64,000 nt of DNA from Streptococcus sp. HPH0090 (GTDB lineage: Bacteria > Bacillota > Bacilli > Lactobacillales > Streptococcaceae). The translations under genes were made by a program, and so were the position numbers. The stretch spans positions 248,001 through 312,000 of the forward strand of contig NZ_KE150464.1 of assembly GCF_000411475.1 (NCBI RefSeq), in the 5' to 3' direction. Below are positions 1 through 8,886 of the stretch, piece after piece; within the stretch, counting starts at the first letter, position 1, and the number at the start of each line of letters is the position of its first letter. Below the pieces are notes generated by a model. That model saw nothing but the letters and a program-made list of their open reading frames with translations. It was not told where the DNA came from and did not search any database.

Positions 1-121
1 TGGTGCACCGGCGAAGTTTGACATTCGTAGCTGGAGTCCTGACCACACCAAAATGGGGAAAGGAATTACCCTCTCAAATGAAGAATTTCAAATCATGGTG
101 GATGCTTTTAAGAATCAATAA
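1..121 (+). CDS. PC4/YdbC-like protein, 3' end only
   Basis: The reading frame enters from the left edge and stops at TAA 119-121, leaving 39 C-terminal residues beginning GAPAKFDIRSW. This fits the C-terminus of the small streptococcal YdbC family, which carries a PC4-like single-strand nucleic-acid-binding fold and is about 75-80 residues long. The segment with FDIRSWSPDH and MGKGITL is typical of that fold. The start is outside the window. It converges on bioY and shares a bidirectional hairpin with it. The family call rests on remembered similarity of a short piece, so it is moderately sure. Confidence 0.7.
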   Translation, partial: GAPAKFDIRSWSPDHTKMGKGITLSNEEFQIMVDAFKNQ

Positions 122-143
122 ACGTTCATCTAAGATGAATTAA

Positions 144-174
144 AAAGAGGCTAGGGAAAATCCCAGCCTCTTTT
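144..174. terminator. Bidirectional terminator between the YdbC-like gene and bioY
   Basis: An inverted repeat AGAGGCTAGGGA / TCCCAGCCTCT with a short AAA loop is flanked by A-rich sequence on the left and TTTT on the right. It can therefore terminate both converging genes. The bioY stop codon lies in its right flank. Confidence 0.85.
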
Positions 175-712
175 ATTTGCTTGAAAAATAAGCTTGTGTA
201 CGAAGACGTTGGAGTAGTGGTCGGCTGATGAAGCTAATGGCTACAATTTTGGCAAGATCAGGTATGATAAAGGGAATAACACCGACAGCCAGCGCTTTAT
301 CAAAAGGCATTCCAGCTAAGAAGTGGAGACTGAGAATACCACCGACAAAAACAAGTGAATCTCCCAACAGATTTGCAAAGAAAATACGTAGGACACCACT
401 ATTGGTGTGAATGAGATAGGAAGTAAGCCCTGCATAGACAAGGTCGAACCAAAGATAACCAGCGCTTGGTCCAACTAAAACATGAAATCCAGCTCCACCG
501 TTAGCAAATACCGGAAGTCCAATAGCCCCAAGTAAGAGATAGAGTCCGACAGAGAGAACAGCTTCCCTTGGTCTAAAAACAGTAGCGATGAGTCCAATAG
601 CAAAGTTTTGCAGAGTGAAAGGAACTGGACCAATCGGCATACTAATTTGTGCCAATACTGCAATAAGAGCCGCTCCAATAGCAGGAATAGCGTAAATGTG
701 TGCTTTTTTCAA
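173..712 (-). CDS. bioY: Biotin transporter BioY
   Basis: The 179-residue protein is the substrate-binding S component of an ECF-type biotin importer. It is almost entirely hydrophobic with about six membrane segments. It carries the family-typical N-terminal block PIGPVPFTLQNF (residues about 26-37) and GGAGFHVLVGPSAGYL in the middle. Length matches the family. The start is TTG at 710-712, preceded by AGAGG at a good distance; no better ATG lies upstream. No A/T or energy-coupling component is encoded nearby, so it would share a housekeeping ECF module. A perfect-consensus promoter and a BirA-like dyad precede it, suggesting biotin-responsive repression. Confidence 0.93.
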   Translation of the reverse strand: MKKAHIYAIPAIGAALIAVLAQISMPIGPVPFTLQNFAIGLIATVFRPREAVLSVGLYLLLGAIGLPVFANGGAGFHVLVGPSAGYLWFDLVYAGLTSYLIHTNSGVLRIFFANLLGDSLVFVGGILSLHFLAGMPFDKALAVGVIPFIIPDLAKIVAISFISRPLLQRLRTQAYFSSK

Positions 713-714
713 AA

Positions 715-746
715 TAGTTAACCTCTTCTATAATTTATAGTAACTA
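715..746 (-). promoter_or_regulatory. Candidate BirA operator upstream of bioY
   Basis: TAGTTAAC (715-722) and AGTAACTA (739-746) form an interrupted dyad with a 16-nt spacer; the half sites match at 6 of 8 positions. The arrangement resembles the Firmicute BirA operator (TTGTTAAC, 14-16 nt spacer, GTTAACAA). It spans the predicted transcription start and the SD of bioY, a position suited to repression. Binding is inferred only. Confidence 0.5.
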
Positions 747-774
747 TTATACTGAATGAGATATAAATGTCAAC
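746..774 (-). promoter_or_regulatory. bioY promoter, consensus sigma-70 type
   Basis: Read on the minus strand, TTGACA (769-774) and TATAAT (746-751) are separated by exactly 17 nt, a perfect vegetative promoter directed at bioY. Confidence 0.85.
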
Positions 775-791
775 CTATTTTAAAATAAAAG

Positions 792-807
792 GTTACAAAT
801 TTGTAAC
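792..807. promoter_or_regulatory. 16-bp perfect palindrome between gor and bioY
   Basis: GTTACAAATTTGTAAC is a perfect palindrome lying just upstream of the bioY -35 box and downstream of gor. It could be a dimeric regulator site for bioY. No regulator can be assigned from the sequence. Confidence 0.4.
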
Positions 808-820
808 GGCCGATTTAGAG

Positions 821-844
821 AAAAAAAGAGACCAAGAGGTCTCT
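821..844 (-). terminator. Terminator of gor
   Basis: On the minus strand AGAGACC, a 4-nt loop and GGTCTCT are followed by a run of T (827-821). It lies 8 nt after the gor stop codon. Confidence 0.88.
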
Positions 845-851
845 GTTTGTT

Positions 852-2198
852 TTAACGCATGGTCACAAATTCTTCTGAGCCTGTAGGATGGATAGCGACA
901 GTAGCATCAAAGTCAGCTTTTGTAGCTCCCATCTTGATAGCAACTGCGAAACCTTGAATCATTTCGTCAACGCCATAGCCGATTCCATGAAGTCCTACTA
1001 CCTTTTCGTCTGCACCAGCTGTTACGAGCTTGAAGCGAGCTTCTTGACGGTGACTAGTAACAGCAGAATACATAGATGCAAATTTTGAAGTATAGACTTT
1101 AACGTTTTCTTGGCCGTACTCTTTGATAGCTTCTTCCTCAGTCAGACCGACTGTTCCGATTGCTGGGTGTGAGAAAACTACAGTTGGAATGGTCGTGTAG
1201 TCCATTTTAGCATTAGTTTTACCGTTGAAAAGTCTCTCGGATAGGGTACGACCAGCCTTGATAGCAACAGGAGTTAGTTCCTTTTCACCTGTGACATCTC
1301 CAAGAGCGTAGATTCCGTCAACGACTGTGTTCTGGTATTCATCAACCTGGATAAAGCCGCGTTCATTGAGGGTGACACCAGCTTTTTCGAGTTGAAGTCC
1401 TTCAACATTTGGACGGCGACCAGTTGCCCAGATAACTTGACTGGCAGTATGAGCGCTGCCATCTTCGAAATGAATGGTAATGCCTTGTTCAGTTTCTTCA
1501 AGTTTAGCAGGAACCTTATGGGTGTGGAGGTTTAGTCCTGTATTTTCCATTTCTTGAACTAGACTCTCAACGATATAGCTATCAAATCCACGTAGCGGAC
1601 GTTCACGACGGACAAATAAATCTGTCTGAACACCAAGTGTATGGAGTACACCAGCCAATTCTACAGCAATGTAACCAGCACCTAGAATAGCTACAGATTC
1701 AGGCAACTCTTTCCAGGCAAAGACATCGTCTGAGCTACCCCCCAGTTCAGCACCAGGAATAGCTGGAATATGAGGATGGGCTCCAGTTGCAATCACGATG
1801 TGCTTAGCTCGGATTAATTCGCCATTAACGCTGACAGTATGAGCGTCGACAAACTCGGCACGTCCTTCAATCAAATCAACCCCGTTACGCTTGAAGCTTC
1901 CATCGTAAGAAGAGCGAGAACGGTCAATGTAGGCTTCACGATTCTGACGAAGTGTGGCGTAATCAAATTCACTCCCAGTACTTGTAAAACCATAGTCAGG
2001 TCCATATTTGTGGATACTTTCTGCAATTTGGGCTCCATACCACATAATTTTCTTAGGCACACAACCAATATTAACACAGGTTCCTCCTAGTTTGTTTTTT
2101 TCAATAACTGCAGCTTTGGCACCATGTTCACCAGCACGGTTCATGGTAGCAATACCTCCGCTACCTCCACCGATGGCGATAATATCATATTCTCTCAT
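852..2198 (-). CDS. gor: Glutathione-disulfide reductase
   Basis: The cytosolic flavoenzyme reduces glutathione disulfide with NADPH, which in streptococci supports tolerance to oxidants after glutathione uptake. The 448 residues contain the FAD-binding GGGSGG (residues 10-15), the redox disulfide GGTCVNIGC with Cys41 and Cys46, the second Rossmann motif [11 protein letters not shown] near 175, arginines in VRRERPLRG that fit NADPH rather than NADH, and the C-terminal HPTGSEEF with the catalytic His437. Length is as in pneumococcal Gor. The SD AAGGAG precedes ATG 2198. It is monocistronic with its own terminator. Confidence 0.95.
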   Translation of the reverse strand: MREYDIIAIGGGSGGIATMNRAGEHGAKAAVIEKNKLGGTCVNIGCVPKKIMWYGAQIAESIHKYGPDYGFTSTGSEFDYATLRQNREAYIDRSRSSYDGSFKRNGVDLIEGRAEFVDAHTVSVNGELIRAKHIVIATGAHPHIPAIPGAELGGSSDDVFAWKELPESVAILGAGYIAVELAGVLHTLGVQTDLFVRRERPLRGFDSYIVESLVQEMENTGLNLHTHKVPAKLEETEQGITIHFEDGSAHTASQVIWATGRRPNVEGLQLEKAGVTLNERGFIQVDEYQNTVVDGIYALGDVTGEKELTPVAIKAGRTLSERLFNGKTNAKMDYTTIPTVVFSHPAIGTVGLTEEEAIKEYGQENVKVYTSKFASMYSAVTSHRQEARFKLVTAGADEKVVGLHGIGYGVDEMIQGFAVAIKMGATKADFDATVAIHPTGSEEFVTMR

Positions 2199-2228
2199 AG
2201 CAAGCTCCTTTACTTGTTTTCTAGTTAC

Positions 2229-2257
2229 ATTCTATCTTTTTTTGGGAGTCAATGCAA
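2229..2257 (-). promoter_or_regulatory. gor promoter
   Basis: On the minus strand TTGCAT (2252-2257) and TAGAAT (2229-2234) are spaced 17 nt, about 30 nt upstream of the gor start codon. Confidence 0.6.
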
Positions 2258-2291
2258 AAATCTGCTACGCTTAAATTTCTTAAGAAACTGC

Positions 2292-2335
2292 TTGCAAAAA
2301 TAAAAAAGATGTTGTATTATATAACTAACACAACA
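2292..2335 (+). promoter_or_regulatory. Distal promoter and dyad of the efflux operon
   Basis: TTGCAA (2292-2297) and TATTAT (2315-2320) are separated by 17 nt. TGTTGT (2310-2315) and ACAACA (2330-2335) form an inverted repeat with a 14-nt spacer centred just downstream of the -10 box, a typical repressor position. No regulator gene is adjacent. Confidence 0.45.
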
Positions 2336-2377
2336 ATAAAAGATTTGGCAATTGTTTTTGGGTACTCAGAAAGCAAT

Positions 2378-2405
2378 TGTCCATTTTTAGGACTTGTGCT
2401 ATAAT
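2378..2405 (+). promoter_or_regulatory. Proximal extended -10 promoter of the efflux operon
   Basis: TTGTCC (2378-2383), a 16-nt spacer and TGCTATAAT (-10 TATAAT at 2400-2405) lie about 30 nt before the first gene of the operon. Confidence 0.65.
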
Positions 2406-2436
2406 CTTAATATATGTTTATAAATGAGGTATGGAT

Positions 2437-3624
2437 ATGAAAAAGAAGTCAAAAGCTAAAAAATGGCCCCTATTTACAGCTATAGGAGTTACGTCAGTTC
2501 TTGTAGTAGGAGCAGCTGCTGTCCTTCTATTGAGACAACCAAATCAAGCTGCAACACAAGACGAAACTGCAAAAATCGTTCTTGCCAAAGAGGGGTCAGT
2601 GGCTTCATCGGTTCTCTTATCTGGTACCGTAACAGCTCAAAATGAACAATATGTTTATTATGATGCTAGTAAAGGTGACTTGGATGAGGTTTCGGTCTCT
2701 GTCGGAGATAAGGTAAGTGAAGGCCAAGCACTTGTTAAATATAGTAGTACTGAAGCTCAGGCTGCCTATGATGCTGCCAGTCGTGCAGTTGCTAAAGCTG
2801 ACCGTCATATCAATGAATTGAATGAGGCTCGAAATACCGCCGCAGCAACACCTGTGCTCCCTCAAGCTGGGATTGAAGGCGCTACGGACCAAACCCCAGC
2901 ACAATCTTCTACATCAGCTACATCTTCTATCGATTCACAAATCAGTGATGCGCGTGATGTTCGTGCAGATGCAGCGGCACAACTTGAAAAAGCTCAAGCA
3001 CAGTTGGATGCCGCTACAGTTTTGAGTACAGTAGAAGGTACGGTTGTTGAAGTTAATCGCAATGTTTCAAAATCTCCAACAGGAAATAGCCAAGTATTGG
3101 TACATATCGTTAGTAACGACAACTTGCAGGTCAAGGGAGAGCTTTCTGAATACAACCTTGCCAATCTATCTGTAGGCCAAGAAGTTACCTTTACTTCAAA
3201 GGTTTATCCAGATAAAACTTGGAATGGTAAGATTAGCTATATTTCAAATTATCCAAAGAACAGTAGTGAAGCAAGTAGTAGCTTAGCTGGTTCAAACTCA
3301 GGATCTAAGTACCCATATACGGTCGATGTAACTAGTGAAATTGGCGATTTGAAACAAGGTTTTTCTGTCAGTGTCGAAGTGAAAAGTATGAGTAAAGCAT
3401 TGCTTGTTCCTATTACAAGTATCGTCATGGAAGAAGATAAAAACTATGTTTGGATTCTTGATGAAAATCAAAAGGCCAAAAAGGTTGAAGTTGGATTGGG
3501 CAATGCAGATGCAGAAAACCAAGAAATTACATCTGGTCTGACAGATGGAGCAAAAGTCATCAGTAATCCGACAGCTTCCTTGCAAGAAGGAAAAGAGGTG
3601 AAGACTGATGAAGCAACTAATTAG
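2437..3624 (+). CDS. MacA-like efflux adaptor (HlyD/RND-type periplasmic adaptor family)
   Basis: The 395-residue protein has a single N-terminal membrane segment (about residues 13-35) and an extracytoplasmic part with lipoyl-like β-hairpin, a coiled-coil hairpin region rich in Ala/Glu/Gln (about 115-210) and β-barrel segments. This is the layout of MacA/HlyD adaptors. It should bridge the FtsX/MacB-type permease encoded two genes downstream. ATG 2437 is preferred over ATG 2431 because GAGGT lies 7 nt before it and abuts the other. It overlaps the ATPase gene by 17 nt. The homologous pneumococcal system is linked to antimicrobial-peptide export; substrate here is inferred. Confidence 0.88.
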   Translation: MKKKSKAKKWPLFTAIGVTSVLVVGAAAVLLLRQPNQAATQDETAKIVLAKEGSVASSVLLSGTVTAQNEQYVYYDASKGDLDEVSVSVGDKVSEGQALVKYSSTEAQAAYDAASRAVAKADRHINELNEARNTAAATPVLPQAGIEGATDQTPAQSSTSATSSIDSQISDARDVRADAAAQLEKAQAQLDAATVLSTVEGTVVEVNRNVSKSPTGNSQVLVHIVSNDNLQVKGELSEYNLANLSVGQEVTFTSKVYPDKTWNGKISYISNYPKNSSEASSSLAGSNSGSKYPYTVDVTSEIGDLKQGFSVSVEVKSMSKALLVPITSIVMEEDKNYVWILDENQKAKKVEVGLGNADAENQEITSGLTDGAKVISNPTASLQEGKEVKTDEATN

Positions 3625-4309
3625 CCTCAAAAATATCTGCCGTAGCTATCGAAATGGTGATCAAGAGCTTCAAGTTCTCAAAAACATTAACCTTGAAGTT
3701 CACGAGGGAGAATTCGTGGCTATCATGGGACCATCTGGTTCTGGTAAGTCCACCCTCATGAATACCATTGGGATGTTGGATACCCCTACAAGTGGTCAGT
3801 ATTTTCTAGATGGAAAAGAAGTAGCTGGTTTGGGTGAGAAACAATTAGCCAAGGTGCGAAATCAAGAGATTGGCTTTGTCTTTCAGCAATTCTTTCTCTT
3901 ATCTAAGATGAATGCTCTCCAGAATGTCGAACTTCCCTTGATTTATGCGGGAGTTTCAGCTTCAAAACGTCGCAAATTAGCAGAAGAGTATCTGGAAAAG
4001 GTTGAACTGACTGAGCGTAGCCACCACTTACCATCAGAATTATCAGGTGGTCAGAAGCAGAGAGTAGCCATAGCGCGTGCACTCGTTAACAATCCATCTA
4101 TTATCTTGGCTGATGAGCCAACTGGAGCTCTGGATACCAAAACGGGTAATCAGATCATGCAACTCTTAGTTGAATTAAACAAAGAAGGAAAAACCATCAT
4201 TATGGTTACGCATGAGCCTGAAATTGCTGCCTATGCGAAGCGTCAGATCGTCATCCGCGATGGTGTCATTTCGTCTGACAGTGCTCAAGTAGAAAAGGAG
4301 GAAAACTAA
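3608..4309 (+). CDS. MacB-type ABC transporter ATP-binding protein
   Basis: A 233-residue ABC ATPase of the LolD/MacB family powering the adjacent permease. It shows Walker A GPSGSGKST (residues about 42-50), the Q-loop VFQQFFLLSK, the signature LSGGQKQR, Walker B IILADEP and the H-loop VTHE. The start ATG 3608 has GAGGTG upstream and lies inside the end of the adaptor gene, so translation is coupled. The next gene starts 1 nt after its stop. Assignment to the family is secure; the exported compound is not visible in the sequence. Confidence 0.94.
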   Translation: MKQLISLKNICRSYRNGDQELQVLKNINLEVHEGEFVAIMGPSGSGKSTLMNTIGMLDTPTSGQYFLDGKEVAGLGEKQLAKVRNQEIGFVFQQFFLLSKMNALQNVELPLIYAGVSASKRRKLAEEYLEKVELTERSHHLPSELSGGQKQRVAIARALVNNPSIILADEPTGALDTKTGNQIMQLLVELNKEGKTIIMVTHEPEIAAYAKRQIVIRDGVISSDSAQVEKEEN

Positions 4310-4310
4310 G

Positions 4311-5570
4311 ATGCAGAATCTGAAATTTGCCTTTTCATCTATCATGGCCCACAAGATGCGTTCCTTCCTCACTATGATTGGGATTATCATAGGTGTTTCC
4401 TCTGTTGTAGTTATCATGGCTTTGGGAGATTCTATGTCTCGCCAGGTCAATAAAAACATGACCAAGTCTCAAAAAGACATCCATGTCTTCTTCTCACCTA
4501 CCAAGAGTAAGGACGGTTCCTTTACACAAAGACAATCTGCCCTGACCTTGTCTGGCGGTCAAGAAGAAGATTTTGTTGAACCACCAAAACCTCAAGAAGC
4601 TTGGGTTAAGGAAGCTGCAAAGCTCAAGGGAGTAGATAGTTATTACGTAACCAACTCGGCCAATGTGACCTTGACTTATAAGGATAAAAAGGTCGAACAC
4701 GCGAACATGACGGGTGGAAATGTCACTTATATGGATGCGGTCGAAAATGAAATCATTGCAGGTCGTGGACTTAAAGCACAAGATTATAAGGATTTCGCAA
4801 GTGTTATCATCCTAGATGAAGAACTAGCCAATAGCCTTTTTGGTTCAGCAAAAGAAGCCCTCAATCAAATTATTGAAGTAAATGAGATTAGTTACCGTGT
4901 TATTGGTGTTTACGCAAGTAAGGAAGCCAAGGCAGCCAAAGCATTTGGTGTTGGAGGACTTCCAATTACGACCAATATTTCCTTGGCAGCTAATTTTAAC
5001 ACAGACGAGATTTCAAACATTGTCTTCCGTGTTAACGATACGAGCTTGACTCAGACTTTGGGGCCAGAGTTGGCAAGAAGAATGACAGAGATTGCGGGGC
5101 TTCAACAAGGGGAGTATCAAGTTGCAGATGCGTCTGCCGCCTTCCAAGAAGTACAACAACTCTTCGGCTTTATAACTACGATTATTAGTGCCATTGCGGG
5201 AATTTCTCTCTTTGTTGGTGGTACTGGTGTTATGAACATTATGCTTGTTTCGGTGACAGAGCGTACCCGTGAGATTGGTCTACGTAAAGCACTAGGAGCA
5301 ACACGGGCAAATATTCTGGTTCAATTTTTGATTGAATCCATGATTTTAACCTTATTAGGTGGATTCATTGGTCTACTGCTTGCTGCAGGGGTGACTATGC
5401 TTGCAGGTGTTCTTCTTCAAAACATGATTGCAGGAATCGAAGTTGGTGTATCCATCCCAATCGCTCTCTTTAGTTTAGCTGTCTCAGCTAGTATCGGTAT
5501 GATATTTGGTGTTCTACCAGCCAACAAAGCCTCTAAGCTGGATCCAATCGAAGCTCTTCGCTATGAATAA
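4311..5570 (+). CDS. MacB/FtsX-type ABC transporter permease
   Basis: The 419-residue protein has the MacB topology: one membrane helix near the N-terminus (about residues 15-37), a large extracellular domain (about 40-280), then three membrane helices, ending with the conserved [17 protein letters not shown] tail. The segment [18 protein letters not shown] is the hallmark of the FtsX/MacB cytoplasmic loop. It forms the transmembrane part of the tripartite exporter with the two preceding genes. SD AAAGGAGG is 9 nt from the start. A rho-independent terminator follows, closing the operon. Confidence 0.94.
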   Translation: MQNLKFAFSSIMAHKMRSFLTMIGIIIGVSSVVVIMALGDSMSRQVNKNMTKSQKDIHVFFSPTKSKDGSFTQRQSALTLSGGQEEDFVEPPKPQEAWVKEAAKLKGVDSYYVTNSANVTLTYKDKKVEHANMTGGNVTYMDAVENEIIAGRGLKAQDYKDFASVIILDEELANSLFGSAKEALNQIIEVNEISYRVIGVYASKEAKAAKAFGVGGLPITTNISLAANFNTDEISNIVFRVNDTSLTQTLGPELARRMTEIAGLQQGEYQVADASAAFQEVQQLFGFITTIISAIAGISLFVGGTGVMNIMLVSVTERTREIGLRKALGATRANILVQFLIESMILTLLGGFIGLLLAAGVTMLAGVLLQNMIAGIEVGVSIPIALFSLAVSASIGMIFGVLPANKASKLDPIEALRYE

Positions 5571-5580
5571 TTTAAAAGAT

Positions 5581-5615
5581 AAAAAACGAGATAGACATCA
5601 GTCTGTCTTGTTTTT
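5581..5615 (+). terminator. Terminator of the efflux operon
   Basis: A 14-bp stem (5583-5596 with 5601-5614) with an ATCA loop and T5 follows the permease stop by about 12 nt. Confidence 0.88.
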
Positions 5616-5652
5616 GTATGGATTTCTCTATCGAAAATCACTAAAAATGTGG

Positions 5653-5658
5653 TATAAT
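5653..5658 (+). promoter_or_regulatory. metG extended -10 promoter
   Basis: TGTGGTATAAT provides an extended -10 box (TATAAT 5653-5658) 45 nt before the metG start. No good -35 box is visible. No T-box leader is seen. Confidence 0.6.
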
Positions 5659-5703
5659 GAAGTGTTAGAAAAACAGGTTTCATTAGCCTGGAAAGGAAAT
5701 ATT

Positions 5704-7701
5704 ATGTCTGAAAAGAATTTTTATATTACAACACCGATTTACTATCCATCTGGTAAACTTCATATCGGTTCTGCCTACACAACTATCGCATGTGATGTCC
5801 TAGCACGTTACAAACGCCTGATGGGCTACGATGTCTTTTATCTGACTGGTCTTGATGAGCATGGTCAAAAGATTCAACAAAAAGCAGAAGAAGCTGGCAT
5901 CACACCTCAAGCCTATGTTGACGGAATGGCAGTTGGAGTTAAAGAACTCTGGCAATTACTCGATATCTCATATGATAAATTTATCCGTACAACTGATGAC
6001 TACCATGAAAAAGTGGTAGCACAAGTTTTTGAACGCTTGCTAGCTCAAGATGACATCTACCTAGGTGAATACTCTGGCTGGTACTCAGTATCCGATGAGG
6101 AATTCTTTACAGAAAGCCAACTTGCGGAAGTTTTCCGCGACGAAGCTGGAAATGTGACGGGTGGTATCGCTCCATCAGGTCACGAGGTTGAATGGGTTTC
6201 AGAAGAGTCTTACTTCCTTCGCCTCAGCAAATACCAAGACCGCTTGGTCGAATTTTTCAAATCACATCCTGACTTCATCACTCCAGATGGTCGCCTTAAT
6301 GAAATGCTTCGTAACTTCATCGAGCCAGGTTTAGAAGATTTGGCAGTGTCTCGTACAACCTTTACATGGGGAGTACCAGTCCCATCAAATCCAAAACACG
6401 TTGTCTATGTTTGGATTGATGCTCTTCTCAACTACGTGACGGCTCTTGGTTATGAACAAGATGAGCATGGTAACTTTGACAAGTTCTGGAATGGAACAGT
6501 CTTCCAAATGGTTGGGAAAGACATCCTTCGTTTCCACTCGATTTACTGGCCAATCCTTCTTATGATGTTGGATGTTAAATTACCTGACCGCTTGATTGCC
6601 CATGGTTGGTTTGTCATGAAAGATGGCAAGATGTCCAAGTCTAAAGGGAATGTCGTTTATCCTGAAATGTTGGTAGAGCGCTATGGTCTCGATCCACTTC
6701 GTTACTACCTCATGCGTAGCCTTCCAGTTGGTTCAGACGGCACCTTTACTCCAGAGGACTATGTAGGGCGTATCAACTATGAATTAGCGAATGACCTCGG
6801 AAACCTCCTCAACCGTACGGTTTCAATGATTAACAAGTACTTTGATGGTCAAATCCCTGCCTATGTAGAAGGTGTAACAGACTTTGACAATGAACTTGCT
6901 CAAGTGGCAGAACAATCAATCGCTGACTACAATACCTACATGGAGGCAGTTGACTATCCACGTGCACTTGAAGCAGTCTGGACTCTTATCTCACGTACTA
7001 ATAAATACATCGATGAGACAGCTCCATGGGTACTGGCTAAGGACGAAGCGCACCGTGAGCAATTGGCAAGTGTTATGAGCCACTTGGCAGCTAGCCTTCG
7101 TGTCGTAGCGCACTTGATTGAGCCATTTATGATGGAAACCAGTCGTGCAGTCTTGACACAACTTGGTCTAGCAGAAGTTTCTAGCCTTGAAAACTTGAGC
7201 TTAGCTGATTTCCCTGCAGGTGTAACAGTAGTTGCCAAAGGAACACCAATCTTCCCACGTCTCGAAATGGAAGAAGAAATCGCCTATATCAAGGAACAAA
7301 TGGAAGGCAACAAGCCAGCCGTTGAAAAAGAGTGGAACCCAGATGAAGTCGAACTCAAACTAAACAAGGAAGAAATCAAGTTTGAAGACTTCGACAAGGT
7401 TGAAATCCGTGTCGCAGAAGTCAAAGAAGTTTCTAAAGTAGAAGGTTCTGATAAGTTGCTTCAATTCCGCTTAGATGCTGGTGATGGTGAAGATCGTCAA
7501 ATCCTTTCTGGTATTGCGAAATTCTATCCAAATGAGCAAGAATTGGTCGGCAAGAAAGTACAAATCGTTGCCAACCTTAAACCACGTAAAATGATGAAAA
7601 AATATGTCAGCCAAGGTATGATCCTCTCAGCTGAACATGATGGCAAATTAACCCTTCTCACAGTTGATCCAGCTGTACCAAACGGAAGTTTGATTGGCTA
7701 A
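5704..7701 (+). CDS. metG: Methionine--tRNA ligase
   Basis: A 665-residue class I aminoacyl-tRNA synthetase charging tRNA-Met. It carries the HIGH-like HIGSAY near residue 22, the KMSKS-like KMSKSKGN near 300, and a C-terminal Trbp111-type tRNA-binding domain (about 560-665, with KVEIRVAEV and DRQILSGIA) that mediates dimerisation. The start ATG 5704 follows GAAAGGAAATATT and gives the length known in pneumococcus; the open frame continues upstream without an SD. It is monocistronic between two terminators. Confidence 0.96.
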   Translation: MSEKNFYITTPIYYPSGKLHIGSAYTTIACDVLARYKRLMGYDVFYLTGLDEHGQKIQQKAEEAGITPQAYVDGMAVGVKELWQLLDISYDKFIRTTDDYHEKVVAQVFERLLAQDDIYLGEYSGWYSVSDEEFFTESQLAEVFRDEAGNVTGGIAPSGHEVEWVSEESYFLRLSKYQDRLVEFFKSHPDFITPDGRLNEMLRNFIEPGLEDLAVSRTTFTWGVPVPSNPKHVVYVWIDALLNYVTALGYEQDEHGNFDKFWNGTVFQMVGKDILRFHSIYWPILLMMLDVKLPDRLIAHGWFVMKDGKMSKSKGNVVYPEMLVERYGLDPLRYYLMRSLPVGSDGTFTPEDYVGRINYELANDLGNLLNRTVSMINKYFDGQIPAYVEGVTDFDNELAQVAEQSIADYNTYMEAVDYPRALEAVWTLISRTNKYIDETAPWVLAKDEAHREQLASVMSHLAASLRVVAHLIEPFMMETSRAVLTQLGLAEVSSLENLSLADFPAGVTVVAKGTPIFPRLEMEEEIAYIKEQMEGNKPAVEKEWNPDEVELKLNKEEIKFEDFDKVEIRVAEVKEVSKVEGSDKLLQFRLDAGDGEDRQILSGIAKFYPNEQELVGKKVQIVANLKPRKMMKKYVSQGMILSAEHDGKLTLLTVDPAVPNGSLIG

Positions 7702-7708
7702 GATCTAA

Positions 7709-7736
7709 AAAGAACCAGTTTGAACTGGTTCTTTTC
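7709..7736 (+). terminator. metG terminator
   Basis: AGAACCAGTT, a TG loop and AACTGGTTCT (7711-7732) are followed by TTTTCTT. Confidence 0.88.
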
Positions 7737-7752
7737 TTATGTAAGGTATCAG

Positions 7753-7781
7753 TTGATAAAAGTGTCATTCTGCTTTATAAT
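7753..7781 (+). promoter_or_regulatory. Aldo/keto reductase promoter
   Basis: TTGATA (7753-7758), a 17-nt spacer and TATAAT (7776-7781) precede the start codon by 23 nt. Confidence 0.75.
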
Positions 7782-7804
7782 GAAGAAAAACGGAGGAAGT
7801 TGCC

Positions 7805-8731
7805 ATGAAATACATTCCATTTGGTCAAGAGAAAAGAGAATTGTCCGAAATCGTCCTAGGCATGATGCGAATCAGTGACAAGTCGGTCAAGGAGGTTGAG
7901 GAGCTGGTTGAAACAGCCCTATCTGTAGGAATCAATGCCTTTGACTTGGCAGATATCTATGGTGGAGGTCGTTGCGAAGAATTACTAGGTCAAGTGTTAA
8001 ACAATCGTCCTGACCTGCGAGAAAAGATGTGGATTCAGTCCAAGTGTGGTATTCGCATAGAAGAATTTACCTATTTTGATTTTTCAAAAGATTATATTAT
8101 AGAGTCAGTTTATGGGATTCTACAACGATTGCAGGTTGATTACCTAGATAGCTTGCTTCTCCATCGTCCAGATGCCTTGATGGAAGCAGACCAAGTGGCA
8201 GAGGCCTTTGAAATCCTGCACAAGTCGGGTAAGGTTCGAGACTTTGGTGTGTCTAACCAAAATCCCATGATGATGGAATTACTGAAGAGAGAAGTCAAAC
8301 AACCTCTAACGATCAATCAATTACAGCTAAGCGCAGCTTTCACGCCAGGATTTGAATCAGGTTTCCATGTCAATATGGAAGGTGACAAGGCAGCTTTGCG
8401 TGATGGTAGCGTCTTTGAATACTGCAAACTGAATGACATGGTTATTCAGGCTTGGTCAGTCTTGCAGTTCGGATATTTCAAAGGGAATTTTGTTGGCAAT
8501 GAGAAGTTCAAACAACTAAACCAAGTTCTAAATCAACTAGCCCTAAAATATGGAGTGAGTCCTTCGGCTATTGCTATCGCGTGGGTGTTGCGCTACCCAG
8601 CTAAGATGCAGGCAGTAGTAGGAACAACTAACCCTAAACATTTGATAGAAGCTAGCCAAGCAAGTAATGTTAACCTAACTCGAAAAGAATGGTATGAGAT
8701 TTACCTAGCAGCAGGGAATGATTTGCCTTAG
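7805..8731 (+). CDS. Aldo/keto reductase
   Basis: A 308-residue NAD(P)H-dependent oxidoreductase with the (βα)8-barrel fold of the AKR superfamily, close to the YdhF subgroup. The catalytic tetrad is visible: Asp and Tyr in FDLADIYGGG (about residues 49-58), Lys in IQSKCG and His in LLLHRPD. The cofactor-binding end is represented by PAKMQAVVGTTNP. SD CGGAGGAAG is 6 nt from the start. The substrate cannot be read from sequence. It is flanked by its own promoter and terminator. Confidence 0.93.
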   Translation: MKYIPFGQEKRELSEIVLGMMRISDKSVKEVEELVETALSVGINAFDLADIYGGGRCEELLGQVLNNRPDLREKMWIQSKCGIRIEEFTYFDFSKDYIIESVYGILQRLQVDYLDSLLLHRPDALMEADQVAEAFEILHKSGKVRDFGVSNQNPMMMELLKREVKQPLTINQLQLSAAFTPGFESGFHVNMEGDKAALRDGSVFEYCKLNDMVIQAWSVLQFGYFKGNFVGNEKFKQLNQVLNQLALKYGVSPSAIAIAWVLRYPAKMQAVVGTTNPKHLIEASQASNVNLTRKEWYEIYLAAGNDLP

Positions 8732-8753
8732 AAACTAAAACGAAATCCATTCA

Positions 8754-8781
8754 AGAGCGAGATTCTATCTCGCTCTTTTTG
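8754..8781 (+). terminator. Aldo/keto reductase terminator
   Basis: AGAGCGAGAT, a TCT loop and ATCTCGCTCT are followed by a T run. Confidence 0.9.
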
Positions 8782-8806
8782 TTTAAAAAAAATTTCATAT
8801 AATTGT

Positions 8807-8835
8807 TTGAAAATACAAACTAAAAATGATAAAAT
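8807..8835 (+). promoter_or_regulatory. Promoter of the nuclease pseudogene
   Basis: TTGAAA (8807-8812), a 17-nt spacer and TAAAAT (8830-8835, preceded by TGA) form an intact promoter 50 nt before the lipoprotein-type start codon. The control region has therefore not decayed. Confidence 0.65.
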
Positions 8836-8886
8836 GGTATAAGATAACAATATAATAAATATTTTAATAATTTAGGAGAATATAGA

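Noticed and set aside
5616..5703. T-box riboswitch upstream of metG
   Set aside because: The leader is only about 45 nt from the -10 box to the start codon, far too short, and no T-box sequence is present.
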